From Oreocharis arfaki (taxonomy: Eukaryota > Chordata > Aves > Passeriformes > Paramythiidae): 64,000 nucleotides of DNA. The notes under the pieces were generated by a model. It ran no database searches and was not told the DNA's origin. It worked only from the letters and a program-made list of their open reading frames with translations. Of this stretch, positions 26,141 to 37,500 are shown piece by piece. A program made the position numbers and the translations under genes. The first letter of the stretch is position 1. Each line of letters opens with the position of its first letter. The DNA lies in NCBI GenBank assembly GCA_013398015.1, contig VZRR01012726.1, positions 62,001 to 126,000 on the forward strand. Direction: 5' to 3'.

Positions 26141-27056
26141 TTTCCTGGATTGCTCTTGAAAACAAAGTCTAGAGTGGCATATTATACATCAAGGATGGAC
26201 TTACAAGTGATACCCCAAAACTTTTTTGCTTTACCTCTACAAATAATGAAAAAAATGTTTGTATTGAGAAAGAGAGTAGGTTATCTGAGCCTGTACAGCA
26301 TCGAGTAAGTGAAAGCTTCTCCTAAAGAGCTCACAAACAAACATGGCATAGTGACATGGGCAAGAAACAGTACTAAAAAAAATTAATAACCAAAAAAAGA
26401 AACACAGTACTATAATTCTTAATAGATGCTACATACTCTACTTGTCAGTAAACCTAAACCAAAGATAATGAGGAAGATTCTTTGAGTCTCCATAGTTCAG
26501 AATTTGAGAAAAAAGCATGTTTGGTTACATGCTGTAAATACACCCTGTATTTATTAAAGCATACAGCCGCTTGGTGAGGGGAGGGGTGCATGCCTATCCA
26601 AAGTGAACGTCTCACACAACAGCCCACAGAAGTATCAATGTTTTTGGCCGAGCTCCAAGCCATGTCACCTGTCCAAACTGATTCATCTTTTGTAGACCCG
26701 TACGTAATACCCATCAAGTCAAATAAACTGTGATCTAATCAAACCAGATAAAATGACTATATAATGAAAGAAATTACTTATGAAGTTAGAACCTGAATGA
26801 GCATAAAGATACCTTCAATAGGGACAGAAATTATTTTGCTGTGGCAGGTGTCCTACTCCAAGGTTTAGTATTGTGTTCTAATTTTAAGGAAAGCTTCCCT
26901 TGCTTTATTGAAAATTTAGCAAGGTTAGGCTAAAGTTGGTGAAGAAAAATCCTTTTTTTAATCTCTTGTGCAATGAAAAATGCTTTTCATTGCTTTTGAA
27001 AAATCTTCCATAAAGCAAGATGGTGAGGTCTGTAATAGAAAGGCAATGTTTTTCCA
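26141..27056. other. Intergenic stretch; nothing recognised
   Basis: AT-rich, no repeat family or exon recognised. The longest frame (87 codons, minus, 26717-26454) has no similarity that I recognise. Confidence 0.4.
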
Positions 27057-27262
27057 TGAGAAGTTGTAGAGAGCAGTAAGATCCCTTCACCTTCTCTTCT
27101 CCAGGCTGAGCAACTCCGGGTCTCACAGTCTATTTTCATGTATCTTGTGCTGCATTCCCCCAACTATCCTACAAACCCCCTGCTGGTCTTGCTCTGCTCC
27201 ATTATGTTTACATCTGTCTTGCACTGGGGAGCCCCAAACTGGGCGCAGTACTCCACTGCAAT
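27057..27262 (-). mobile_element. CR1 LINE fragment, antisense
   Basis: Contains TTCTCTTCTCCAGGCTGAGC and later CTTGCACTGGGGAGCCCCAA with GGGCGCAGTACTCCA. These are the reverse complement of the CR1 ORF2 3' portion, just upstream of the 3' UTR. Both ends fade into unrecognised sequence, so the real copy may be longer. Confidence 0.85.
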
Positions 27263-28344
27263 AAACCCTACATGTGTGTATTTACAAACATGGGTCTTTC
27301 AGTGTTATTTGACTCTAATCCACCCCAGTGGATCTGTTAGCAAGAACCTGTATTACTCTCTCCTTCTAGGGGAGATTGGGTCATAACAGTGAGCCTGTCC
27401 TATTTTTCATTAACCATTTTTCAATACTTGTTTAGATCACACATTTTTAGGCATGTCCATTTATATCCAAGGCTTTGACACTCAGCCCGTTCATTCACAC
27501 TACCCGTGTAATTTGCTTTAAACATGGGAAACATTTTTGCGGAAGTCAGAGTGTGTTTGCACGTTATTTCTGAAAAAGAAATTGTATAGATCAGTTCTTC
27601 TACTCGCTGTAACTTTGCACACCTCCCCCAGAGTCTGACAGGTATTTATTTAGACATTTTAGGGGCTGTGATGCCAAATGGTCAAATATTTAAATTTAAC
27701 TATTTACTGATGTAGAAACTGGAGAATATATCTCTGCCCTCCCTAATTGGTGCTATAGCTACTAAATACTGAGTTTACTTTGCATCATTTGGTCTCACAT
27801 GGGCAGTGCAGGGACTCCACGAAAAATAGAAGGAATTGTCAGGTCTCCAATAAAGCAGTCATGGTGATCAGGAAACTCTCCATGGAGAGGCATAGTATGT
27901 GCTTACTTGGACAGCAGACGAAGGGTTAGTGTTTTAGGTGGTTTTCAGGGAAAAGAAGGCATTACTGTTTCATACAGTATTTTATCTGGCAGGCATGGGC
28001 TGAGACCATTATGAGTTTTAACTGTGCCGCTGAAAGAGGTGGCCACAGACATGTCTGGCTTGTGAGCCTGTATAACAACTGGGCAGATAAGCACATGTCA
28101 AAATGAAGGTGGGTCTTCACCTTCCAGAATGAGAGATTCAGGGAATCTGCCAACAGCAAAGGCAGACATTGAACCATTTGTAGAAACTAAGCAGGGTTGT
28201 AGAAGTGTAAGTATTAGACATAGGATAGCGTCGGGTAATTCTTTATCCAAGTCTTTCCCTTCCTGTCTTTTTTTAGTGTCTCCTAAATACTAAACTAGGT
28301 TATTTTGGATAGTTATTCTCTACTCTTCCTCTTGAACATGATAT
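27263..28344. other. Intergenic stretch; nothing firm
   Basis: Could include a continuation of the neighbouring old LINE copy up to about 27520, but no block is clear enough to call. No exon supported. Confidence 0.35.
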
Positions 28345-28577
28345 ATGAAGTAGGATAGATATAGGTTAGCTATGAAAAATTCTTTACCGTGAGGGTGGTG
28401 AGTCACTGGAACAGGTTGCCCAGAGAAATTGTGGATGCCCCATCCCTGGGAGTGTTCAAGGCCATGCTGGATGGGGCCTTGTATTCTAGTGAAAGCTGTC
28501 CCTGTCCATGGAAAGGGGGCTGGAACTGGATGAACTCTAAAGTTCCTTCCAATCCAAACCATTCCATAATTCTATGT
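28345..28577 (+). mobile_element. CR1 LINE 3' end, short
   Basis: Plus orientation, with the CR1 blocks GGTGGTGAGTCACTGGAACA, GTTGCCCAGAGAAATTGTGG, GGAGTGTTCAAGGCCATGCT and CCAATCCAAACCATTCC, ending at ATAATTCTATG. It is the same subfamily layout as the copies at 24.0 and 58.6 kb. Confidence 0.94.
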
Positions 28578-31500
28578 AAAAAGAACTCAACACAGGGAGA
28601 TGGAGAGCACAATAGGGTGCTTGACCATGGTCAGATGGTAGGAACATGGCCTTGCAGGCCATGATTTCTGTTGTCATACTAAAGAATTCTGCTTCATATT
28701 ATGGGATAGTCCCTCTGATCTGCTGAGTTGGTCGCATCTGAAGTCCTCAGAGCAAGACACCAGGGCCTCAGGGCAGTGGGTCTCAGGCATTCCTTTAATG
28801 GCTGGACCAAGTATTACTGAAGATGAACACACACACCTATTCCAGGTGGAAATTGGGTCATTACTGTTCTTAGAGTCTGTGAAGGAAAAGATTATCACAA
28901 ATACTTTTTTTTTTTTAAAGTGATGGGGATGTTGGAATTTTGAAAGGTAGGAGGGGGCAGTCATTCATTCAATGGATATTATATGTACTTCATATTCTCA
29001 CACAGGTAAAAATTTTGAAATAATGACTCCAAATCAGCTACACTGGCAAATGCAAATTAGATTAAATTCAGGGTTTTCAAAATGTAAGAACATGAATGTA
29101 TATGCATACATGGCATATTATATAAAATATAACATTACTATGATGTGCTATACATATGTATTTTAGATTATTTACTTTGTGTCCTTCTTGGGAAGGTGAT
29201 AAATGATCTTGTACATCCACCTGCCAAGAATTCAGGTCTGGTTTTGGGTGCGTCAGGCAGAGATCTTTAAATCTTTGATTTCTTCCAGAAAATAAGGCAT
29301 GATAGACATGGGGACTTGTTTAACGTGCCAGTGCAGTTTTTAAAGTGGTTCTTTTCAAGAAGACCCGAAGCTGAGAGCCTTTTAACGAAACGTGTCCTGG
29401 AGATACAGACTTGAGATACTGTCAGATTTAGCAATCCAGCTTTCATCACTTGTCAGATACTGTTGTAGGAAAGCCCATGCAGAAATGTCATGTGGTAGAG
29501 CAGCTGTGTAGGTGTACACTGGATGTCAGAACCTGTTCCATTTGCTGTCTTTCCTCAAAGTGCTCATTAAGGAGCCATAGTCACCATCTTCTAACATTTC
29601 AGTTCTGGGTATTAAAGGCATTTATGCATCCAAATAAAATATATTTATGCTGTGTCAGATGACAATATATCTTGTACAGGTTACAAACTGTAACCTGTAA
29701 AATGGTGGTTACTGTAACTTCATTACTGAATCCTAAGTGGAATCACTTCATCCTGAAAAAAAGCAGTGGACGTAAGAAAACTAGTATGAGCATATATTTT
29801 TGTCAGATATGGCATGACTATTCACTGTGTAGTCAGTGTGTGGTCTGATTAAATTTCTTATTTTTCCATGGACTTGCAGAGAAAGTGTTGTTTTCTGCAC
29901 CATCAAAAGCTCAGTCTCACAACATGGTGCACCCTTCTTGCCCTCATTGATGGTGTTTGCTCTGGGTGTTTCCAGTGAAGCAGCAGCAGCCTAGCAACAT
30001 GTAAAATGAACTCTTGTACTTCCTGCAGTGGTTTTAATTCGATTGGGGAGGCTGCTCAGTATGCCCAAGTAGGTTGTTAGTAGCAGGATTTAAAGCAGCT
30101 GTCTCTCTTTCTCAGATGGCTACAAATTCTTATGTCTGAGACAGCCTTCTCAATACCGTTTCTAAAAGTCAGTGTTGGGTGCTGCCAATATGCTGAAAAG
30201 ATTTGATGCTGATTTTCTGCACACACCAATTTTAGCAAGCTTGAGATTGGGACTAGCAGGCGTGCCTAAAGACCAGGAATACCTCACTTCTTATAGGCCA
30301 AATTTTGTTACATTATGCTTCTCCTAAAAGAAAAAGCAAGTGGCAGATGCATTTAGCTTTACAAACACCAAAAGTTTGATCATTATTAAAACTGAGACAT
30401 GAAAGAGTTTCTCAATCTGCCTAAACCAGAGAGCCGTGACAGTTTTCCAGAGTATCTTCCTCCCTCCCCACCCGGTAACGTGATTTCATTCCCTAATACT
30501 AACACAAATAGAAAGTGCATTATCTTCTCTTCGTGACTTGAGGGGGTCATTAGTTTATTACAGATGTTCCAAATTAACCTTCTACCCCAATACAGCCAGC
30601 TGTGGTTTCACACTGTGCAACCTCAGCATGATAATATTTGCTTTCTAAAACCCAGGATGTTTTCAAAAGTAAATTATCATCTTGATTGCATCATTGTGTA
30701 TTGGGAAACCTGTTTATGAAAAGAGCAGGAAATGAGAGGTAAAATTGTCTGTGTTTCAGGAAAGTTTATAGTTTATCTAAATTTCCTGGCCTTGAGGAAT
30801 TTAGTGTCTCTAATTCAGCACTGCAGTAGAGTTAATTGCCTTGGATATTCTTTTTAATGTGAATGTAATGCTCAGACAAATACAGCTATTGAGAGACCTC
30901 GTATTATTTGATTCACTTGTGTAACCAGAGAGCCTGGAAATCCTAGGTAAGGGCTGGGGCTCTGCTGCACCCACCAAGGCTCACACAGGCTATGCACAGG
31001 CTGCCAGGTTGGCACTTCCCACATCATGTTCAGCACTCCTGGTTATCTGCTGCAGATTGGGAACCCTCCCACATTTTTCCTGTGGCCCCGGAGATGACAG
31101 AGTAAGGAAAGAGGTAGTGGCTAGTGGTATCTGGTATGTGCCATCTCGGAGGTTTATGTGGGATGGCACAGAGGCACACAAGAACGTGAGCAGCAGTAAT
31201 GCTCCCCCCTCTGACATCACAACACTGCACAGAGAGCAAAATGCCTTCCCCGCCTTGCAAAGCTGACAGCCTGAGTGTCTTGGGAACAGACTTAAATATT
31301 TACTTGCTGTTACACCAACCACAGATTACTCTTCTCTGGGGAGTTGTCATCAAGCCTTTAATGCAATACTCAAGCTCATTAACAGCCTGTGTAGACAGCC
31401 TAAAAGAAAGAGGTCAGAATCCAATATTCGAATGTATGATGTCTGCACCTGAGGAAAAATGCAATAACCAGAAAATATCCACTCTCAGAAACAGTCTGTT

Positions 31501-31934
31501 TGTTAACAAGAGCCATGCTGATGGCACAAACAAAACATAAATTAATATATTCTACGTTTTAAAGGGCAAACCCCAAAGCAGAATTTTTTTAGCCAGAAAG
31601 CAAAAGAAAGCCAAGTACTCTATGAAGTCTGATAGAAGCAGCTATTGGTATCAATTACATGCAGTAAAAACTAAGCTAGAATGGTAATAGACATGGACAG
31701 CAATACCAAAGCTCCAGAGAGAAAAATACATAATAGCTTACAGGTAAGAGACTACACATGGGCAAAAGCCTAGCTTAAGTAAGAAAGAAGGGGCAAAAAA
31801 ATCCCAGAGAAATTATAACAAAATACTAAATAAGCGAGTATCAGTCAACTAAAGTCACGGATCATGGCTTTGCCCCTAAAGCAAAGTTACCTTATGTGGC
31901 ATCGATTAACGAATTCTTTCAACCTGACAAGATC
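28578..31934. other. Intergenic stretch; no gene recognised
   Basis: AT-rich with a GC-richer patch at about 30940-31260, where frames of 85 to 113 codons overlap on both strands without recognisable similarity. No repeat called. Confidence 0.4.
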
Positions 31935-32080
31935 ACAGAATTAGAAGGGATCTCAAAGGACTCTCTCTTCTACCTGTGCTCTTCAATACAACCATTTTGA
32001 TAGGAAGTTTTTCACTCTGATTTAAACTTGTCCTGTAATCAAAATTCCATATCCTTCGCATGAAATCCTTCTGTTTCACT
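31935..32080 (-). mobile_element. Old CR1-like LINE fragment, antisense
   Basis: Opens with GATCACAGAATTAGAAGGGA and CTCAAAGGACTC, matching the layout of a reverse-complemented CR1 3' terminus. The following sequence is too diverged to follow beyond about 32080. It abuts the LTR that starts near 32157. Confidence 0.5.
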
Positions 32081-32156
32081 GGCCTCACCACATGGATGGC
32101 TAATGCTTATCTTCTTTAAGACAGTTTAATCACATATTCCTCATCCTGCTCAAAAC

Positions 32157-32641
32157 CCATGCTGGAGCAGGCTGTTCCTGAAGAACTGCACCCCATGAGA
32201 GGGACTCAGCCTGGGCTGTACCTGTGGGAAGATCCCTGAAACGGAGCAGGGAAACAAAGTGAGGATTACAGAGCGGCTCAGATGAAAGGTTATGAACTGA
32301 CCACTTGCCCGATTCCCATGCCCTTTGCAGCTCAGGGGAGAGCCAGCAGAGCCAGTACCGGAGTTGAGCCCAGGCAGAACAAGTGGGAGGAGGCAGAGGA
32401 AGGTGATTTTAGTTTTGTCTTTTCTTCTTGCTATCTTAATCTATTTTTAATTGGCCAGAAATTGATATAATCCTCCTCAATCAAGACTTTTGCCCATGAC
32501 AGTAATTGCTAAACAATCTCTCTGTCTTTATCTCAACTCACAAGCCCTTTCATCATACTTTCTCCTCCATCCTGTTGAGAAAGAAGAGTGAGAGAATGGC
32601 TTGGTAGGCATCTCGCAGCCAGCCAAGGCCAAACCACCACA
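32157..32641 (+). mobile_element. Endogenous retroviral LTR, 3' portion, sense
   Basis: I recognise the 3' two-thirds of a second common avian LTR. Markers in order: GCTGGAGCAGGCTGTTCCTG; AACTGCACCCCATGAGAGGG; GAACTGACCACTTGCCC; GCCCATGACAGTAATTGCTA; CTGTCTTTATCTCAACTCAC; and an end at AAACCACCACA, giving a CA terminus at 32641. The usual AATAAA near 32450 is degraded (AAATTGATATAA). The 5' part is missing or unrecognised. No adjoining internal genes. Confidence 0.82.
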
Positions 32642-35587
32642 ACTCCTTGCAGCCATCTCTTGAGCATTTAGAGAACACTTTTATGTCATTTTATAGAGCA
32701 CATGTACTGTATCTATCCTCTTCAATCTCAAATGAAGCAAATATTAACTAAAGGTAGCTTTAGGAATATAGAAAACAATGAGCAATAAGAATTATAGATC
32801 ACCTAAGCCTTTCCTTGGCATTATTTGGCATAAGTAAAGCTTCTCAGAAAGAGAAGAGCAGGATAAAATTCCTCAGAAATACGAGATGAGCTGGAATTTT
32901 CGAGAAGCATAGTTCATAAAATGAGCTTAATTGCAAATAACAATGTTATTAGACCCACTTATCATACATAAGCTAAAATGCTTTTATGTGACTGGTATGG
33001 TAGGTAGGAAGAGCAGGAAACAGCGTTCCTTTGGGGATGAATTCATAATCAGATGACTGGCCACAGAAATTATTAAGTCTTCTCAGAAACTTTAGTGTTT
33101 GAATGTCAGGGAAGCTAGCAAAATTTTCATCTCTAGGGTACTAACCATCGTTTAGTGATTTCTAAAATGCAGATACATTCCTTGCTTTTAATTACTTTCT
33201 ATCATCCTAATGTGTACGTTTGTTTATTAATTTATGGTATCATACTGTTCTTCCCTTTTTTGTATTGGAGTTTCTTATCAGAATCTTAAGGTTGGTGGGG
33301 TTTTTTACATTCCACAGTCATAAAAGCCCTGTTTTGAGGGTGGGTCTCCTTGAATGCTCCTGCTTCCCACCTCATAGCAAGGAGTCAATATCCTTTTTCA
33401 CCCTCAGTTCTTTAAACTAAGCAGATCCCGTTGGTCTAATCCTTGTATGGCCACACTCAGAAGTGAATAATGTACCTGAGCTGAATCTTTACCAATGAAG
33501 AATACACTGGAAGAAATTATTTCACATATTTTACAAGTTTTACCCTTGGAAATGCAACCTAGGATGACACTTCCAATTTTTGTAACATGACATGGTTGAC
33601 CGAAGTCCATACTTGACTAGAGCTTTTTCTCCAAAACCGTTGAAGAAAGTTGCTCCCCATCCTGTATCAATAGGGGTGATTCATCCCACTCATACAGCGT
33701 GTCTTTGGATAATTTTAATTCTAGCTTCCTTTTAATTTCATCCTATTTTTAATTATATTTTCGAATTTGCCAGGAATATTTTTGAACTCTATTTTTGTCA
33801 TCAAAAGAATTTTTGTCTTTAGTGACATTTGCAATTTTAATTTAAGAATTAATTACTAGAAGCTAGAAACCATAATCATTAGTGCATTGCAAGATGAATC
33901 AGTTTGAAATCCCTGAAAAGAATTAAGATTTCATGTCACGCCAGCCCTAAATTGTAATGAAGGTCACACGATGTGAACTCAAAGTCACTTTAGACTGATG
34001 AAAGAGTAAGTTATTTACTTATCTCCAGGTTTTTGGTGTCTCAGGCTACCCAAGGGCCTAGCCTGTACAAGGGTCTGTCTATCTCTTAACACAAGGGGAA
34101 CATACAAAAGAGAGAGGTTTATTCCTGATTCTGTTCACCCTTCATGCTATTGTCTGTGGGGTTTTCTTAACACTATTATAATACTAGTATTGATACTATC
34201 CAATTCCCCATTAAATTAATTTCCCTGTTAAAAGATGGATTTGATTCAGTAGGCATGCATCACATTAAGCAAGGAATTCAGCTAAGGCCTTTAGGGGTTC
34301 TGACTGTCCTTTTCATTACATGATAAATGAAATTGTTTCCAAAAGTGGTCATTACAAGTTTTGCTCATAATACATATTTCAGCTTAGTTGTTCAGCATTA
34401 TGGAAAAAAATCAGTCATTGTTCAGACCTCTAAAGTAAAGGCTTATTTTTTCATTGAGATGTTCTGGAACTATTTGGAGTGGCTCAGATTCTGTGCCCAG
34501 TCCAACAGGGTTACTTCTTGCCCACGTGGGCTAATCCACGCTGCTGGAACCCATCTGCCAGCAGAGCAGGGCTCATGAGAACATTTCTGTGCACAGGGGG
34601 GATGTTGTGTGCCTGTCGGATCCAGAGCTGTTGGCAGGAAGGAGTAGACTCAGATTTGGATTTAAGCTTGAAAAACCAGAGATTTATATAATTTGATGGA
34701 AAGAGAACAATTTCATCATGCTTCTTTGAAGTAATTAGAAACGATTTTGGAGCTAATTTCTGTGCATAGAGTGATTTCCAGGACTGGTGTTATCTGTGCA
34801 TTAAAAAGAGTGTGCCATTGGGCCATAATCCCAGAAATTCTTGTATCTTTGCTTTACTGTTATGGCCTCAGTGGAATTAACAAAGGCACTTACATAACTG
34901 AAGTCAAATACATAAAAGCAACCTCTTGGTATCAGAACCAAAAGATGGATAAACAGAGAGTGGCAAGGGGAGATACTGTTTTAAAGACTATTGTACCTGA
35001 AGAAATTAGCATATTTTCTTCATTTTCTCTTTTCTCGAGTGACAGAACTTGACTTGCAACTGGATATTAAGAGAAATGTGAGAGAGGAAGTAAGGATGCT
35101 ATTAAGACCCCAAAGCCCCTTGCTCCCAAGAAAACTGATATTTCCATCAGACCATAAACAAAAACCAACTCAGGCTTTTTGGGGTTTTTTGTTTGTTTGT
35201 TTAGGACTGAGCTAATAATACATCTGGTCATAATTGCATTAAGTCATGTGCTTACATTTTTGTTCAAAGCGGATTTTATGAATTTGAATGTAAAAGAAAT
35301 CCGTGGAAGGGAAAGCCACGTGGTAGCTGGAGACCTAATCTTGGGATGCTCCTGCCCTCTTGTGGCCATTGTGACACGCTTTCTGCAGCTCTTTACCGTG
35401 TAAATACATCACGTTTATTCTTGTTCACACCCTCGACCCTTGTAAAAACGGGCTCTCAGTGCGCCAGCAGGTCGCTGTGCCTACAAAGCTGAGACCCCCT
35501 CCACGCCCGAGCTCTCTGCCCAGAGGAAAGAAGAACTCTTTGGCCCTATAGTTTTACTTATGGAGGAAATAGGGGGGATCCAACCAA
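32642..35587. other. Intergenic stretch; possible conserved non-coding DNA
   Basis: Very AT-rich around 33700-33900 with many TTTAATT and TAATTA strings. No repeat or exon recognised. The open frames (up to 101 codons) look fortuitous. Confidence 0.3.
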
Positions 35588-35660
35588 AACAAACAAACAA
35601 ACAAAAAAAAAAAAAACAACAAAAAACCCCCAAAACAAAACAGAAAAACCAAAACCCCAA
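35588..35660 (+). repeat. A-rich low-complexity tract
   Basis: CAAA units followed by A-runs with C interruptions, AAACAAACAAACAAAAAA and so on. It lies about 140 bases left of the mitochondrial insert. No LINE or SINE body was recognised to its left. Confidence 0.9.
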
Positions 35661-35796
35661 TCCACCACATAAAACAGGTTTCTGGTAAATTTGTATTTCT
35701 CCAGCTGTAAAATGGAGATTTTGCATTATAATAATGAAAATCATTGTTAATGTAATGTAACCATAAGTCTTGGAGGAAGGCTAAACAGAAATTTTT

Positions 35797-36291
35797 ATGT
35801 GGACTTTCATTATATTTTTGGGTGCATGCTTTATTTTAGGAGAATTGGCAGTTGCATCCTTCTTATTTTTATGGGGTGGTAGGTTTGGTATTGGCATCTG
35901 TTGCTGGGTGTGGGTGGCTGATGAGCCCAGGTAGCTCCTTTGTGTTGCTGGTGCTGTTTTAAGTGTATTTGGGCAGAATATTGGTGGGTTTTGTTTACCC
36001 TGTCTCTGGCAGTGGACCCCTTTCCAGAAACTTGGGGAGATTGAAGAGTTGTTGGGTTTGGTGTGTGACAAGCTTTGGTTATGATTCCAGTAGTTCTGAG
36101 TGTTGGTTTGGTGTAGACACCGTTGATAGTGGGGGTGTGTTTCCTGTGGGATTGGACTTTATTGGTGTAGCCGTGTTCTGTCCTTGGGGACCAGAGTGGT
36201 TTTTGGTTGCAGGCTTGGGGTGGTTGCTAACCTTTTTGTCATCTTAGAACTTTTATGGCAGCTGTCTTGGGGAACGATTTGTGCAGTTTAG
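35797..36291 (+). pseudogene. ND6: Mitochondrial ND6 pseudogene (NUMT)
   Basis: NADH dehydrogenase subunit 6 of mitochondrial complex I, here as a dead nuclear copy. Seen: ATG at 35797 leads into FIIFLGACFILGELAVAS, the first membrane helix. A middle segment in another frame reads MYLGRILVGFVYPVS (YLG..LV.FVY.VS is the ND6 signature). A later segment reads TVDSGGVFPVGLDFIGVAVF and WFLVAGLGWLLTF. The end reads LFVILEL...AV with TAG at 36289-36291. At least two frameshifts and internal stops; about 165 codon-equivalents against about 173 in functional bird ND6. The G- and T-rich coding strand is typical of light-strand ND6. Confidence 0.93.
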
Positions 36292-36303
36292 GGTCGAGAG
36301 AAG

Positions 36304-36366
36304 TCAAAAAGTAGTTTAATTTAAAATAGCAGCTTTGGGAATTGTAGATAAAGGTTTTCTTTCTGA
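36304..36366 (+). pseudogene. trnP: Mitochondrial tRNA-Pro pseudogene (NUMT)
   Basis: Follows ND6 by 12 bases. It keeps the D-arm side TAGTTTAAT, the anticodon-arm text CAGCTTTGGGAATTG with anticodon TGG, and the 3' end TTTCTTTCTGA. About 63 bases against about 70 for the bird gene, so a few bases are lost in the T-arm. Not expected to give a nuclear tRNA because the nuclear A and B boxes are absent. Confidence 0.87.
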
Positions 36367-36375
36367 ATGGAAAGA

Positions 36376-36446
36376 ACTCTAAGAAGAGGTATAATCTTCA
36401 AACTTTGGTTTGCAAGACCAAAGTTTTTATAAACTGCTAGAGTAGT
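36376..36446 (-). pseudogene. trnT: Mitochondrial tRNA-Thr pseudogene (NUMT)
   Basis: Antisense. The plus strand reads ACTCTAAGAAGAGG, then CTTTGGTTTGCAAGACCAAAG, which is the reverse complement of the anticodon arm. Anticodon TGT has become TGC in this copy if the loop is aligned as in birds. It lies nine bases after trnP, so the two tRNA genes are direct neighbours. Confidence 0.85.
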
Positions 36447-36454
36447 TTTATAGG

Positions 36455-36705
36455 TTAAGTAATTTGTTTTCTAAAGCTCCAACAACAAGAATAGGATCAA
36501 GAGGATTATGAAGTAGGTGAGGGAGGCAAATTGTCTGATGATAATGAATGGGTGTTCTACTGCTTGGCTACCTACTCGTCTGAGAATAAAGAGATTGGCT
36601 AGTAGGGTTTAGGACAGGAGCTGTGATGAGGTTATTCTGTGTTGTTTTGATTTCTGTATGAGGGGGGCAGGGAAAGACTCCTACTGAGGTGGCAAGAGCT
36701 AGGAC
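36455..36705 (-). pseudogene. cytb: Mitochondrial cytochrome b C-terminal pseudogene (NUMT)
   Basis: Minus strand encodes the last part of cytochrome b: LALATSV, then KSKQH, SQLLS, a stop where W is expected, TLLANLFIL, VGSQAVEHPFIIIRQFASLT, YFIILLILF and a terminal KTNYLT-like end. The order matches the last two membrane helices of cytochrome b. Internal stop codons and at least one frame change mark it as dead. The N-terminal three-quarters is absent. Confidence 0.92.
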
Positions 36706-36719
36706 ACATTGTGTCACGT

Positions 36720-37083
36720 TACACTGCAAGAGCTACAGAGTCGCCATGGCAGAGGCATTGGCTGGCTGCCTGTATGCCATTGCCACTGCTCCAAACACCA
36801 TCTCAGGCCTTGAGAGACACGTTTTGTGGTGACGTGGTGCCCCAGAGAGAATCAACTCAGACAAGGGGACTCATTTTAGAAATAACCTTATAAACTCTTG
36901 GGCAACATGGTATTGAGTGGATATATTATGTCCCTTATCACCCCCAACACTCTGGAAAGATGGAGAGGCATAAAGGACTGCTGAAGACTATGTTAAAAGC
37001 ATTAAGTAATGGGGTGTGGAAGCATTGGGATGCAAACTCAGCAGATGCCACTTGGCTGGTTAACACTACAGGATCTAAGGATT
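36720..37083 (+). pseudogene. Endogenous retroviral integrase fragment (pol)
   Basis: Plus strand shows pieces of a retroviral integrase core in order: a GLER-type stretch before the block; SDKGTHFRNNL around the second catalytic Asp region; after a frameshift, YYVPYHPQHSGKMERHKG, which carries the P-Y-H-P-Q...E signature containing the third acidic residue; then LLKTMLKALS and a WLVNT end followed by a stop. The frames change at least once and stops are present, so it is inactive. No RT, RNase H or env was recognised beside it. Its left end meets the mitochondrial insert. Confidence 0.85.
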
Positions 37084-37194
37084 AAGGATGTATGCGTGGT
37101 TTAAGATGGATGCACGGGAATGCAGTGCAAAACAGTTTCACCTATATGGGGCTCTTAAAAGGTGAGCAGATCCAGCTCCTTGCCTCTCCAGTCA

Positions 37195-37500
37195 ATGAAT
37201 CAGTTCATGGATGGGACTTTGAGAATCTCTGTTGGTGCAATATTGCCTCCTGAGGCAGTCAATGCCAAGGATATAAGGGGCCAGTCCGAATAAGGTGCTT
37301 TTCCCACTTGTCCCCTGTTAAACTCACCTTGGTCTCTAATACAGACAATTCCTGGCAGCTCCCTGTCCCTCCAGACATCCAGATGGGTTCTACACTCCTG
37401 TGTCTTGATGGCATCAGTGTGCACTGTGCACCAGTATCCACTAAAGCTTTGTACTTCTGTGGATCTGATGTGCCAGGCCATCAAACCCACACAGTCCAGT
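37195..37500 (-). pseudogene. Endogenous retroviral aspartic protease fragment, opposite strand
   Basis: Minus strand reads KYKALVDTGAQCTLMPS, the active-site D-T-G-A loop of a retropepsin (codons at 37438-37421), then ELSVLETKVSLTGDKW, and after a frameshift ILGIDCLRR, the conserved hydrophobic-GxD block near the protease C-terminus. A stop follows. The upstream minus-strand sequence up to about 37700 may be gag remnant but shows no clear zinc knuckle. The orientation is opposite to the neighbouring integrase although both belong to pol, so the locus is rearranged or holds two insertions. Confidence 0.85.

Larger units (their letters stand above)
35797..36705 (+). other. Nuclear insert of mitochondrial DNA (NUMT): ND6-trnP-trnT-cytb
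   Basis: Four mitochondrial segments lie in one uninterrupted block in correct relative order and orientation: ND6 (+), trnP (+), trnT (-) and the 3' end of cytb (-). It corresponds to about 0.9 kb of the avian mitochondrial genome read on the ND6 (light-strand) sense. Frameshifts in ND6 and a stop in cytb show it evolves as nuclear DNA. The left breakpoint is close to the ND6 start codon; I could not find trnE. The right breakpoint is within cytb, at about 36705 where retroviral integrase similarity begins. It is not a functional organellar gene set. Confidence 0.92.

Noticed and set aside
36304..36446. Functional tRNA genes at trnP and trnT
   Set aside because: They are mitochondrial-type, diverged, and embedded in a NUMT; no nuclear promoter boxes.
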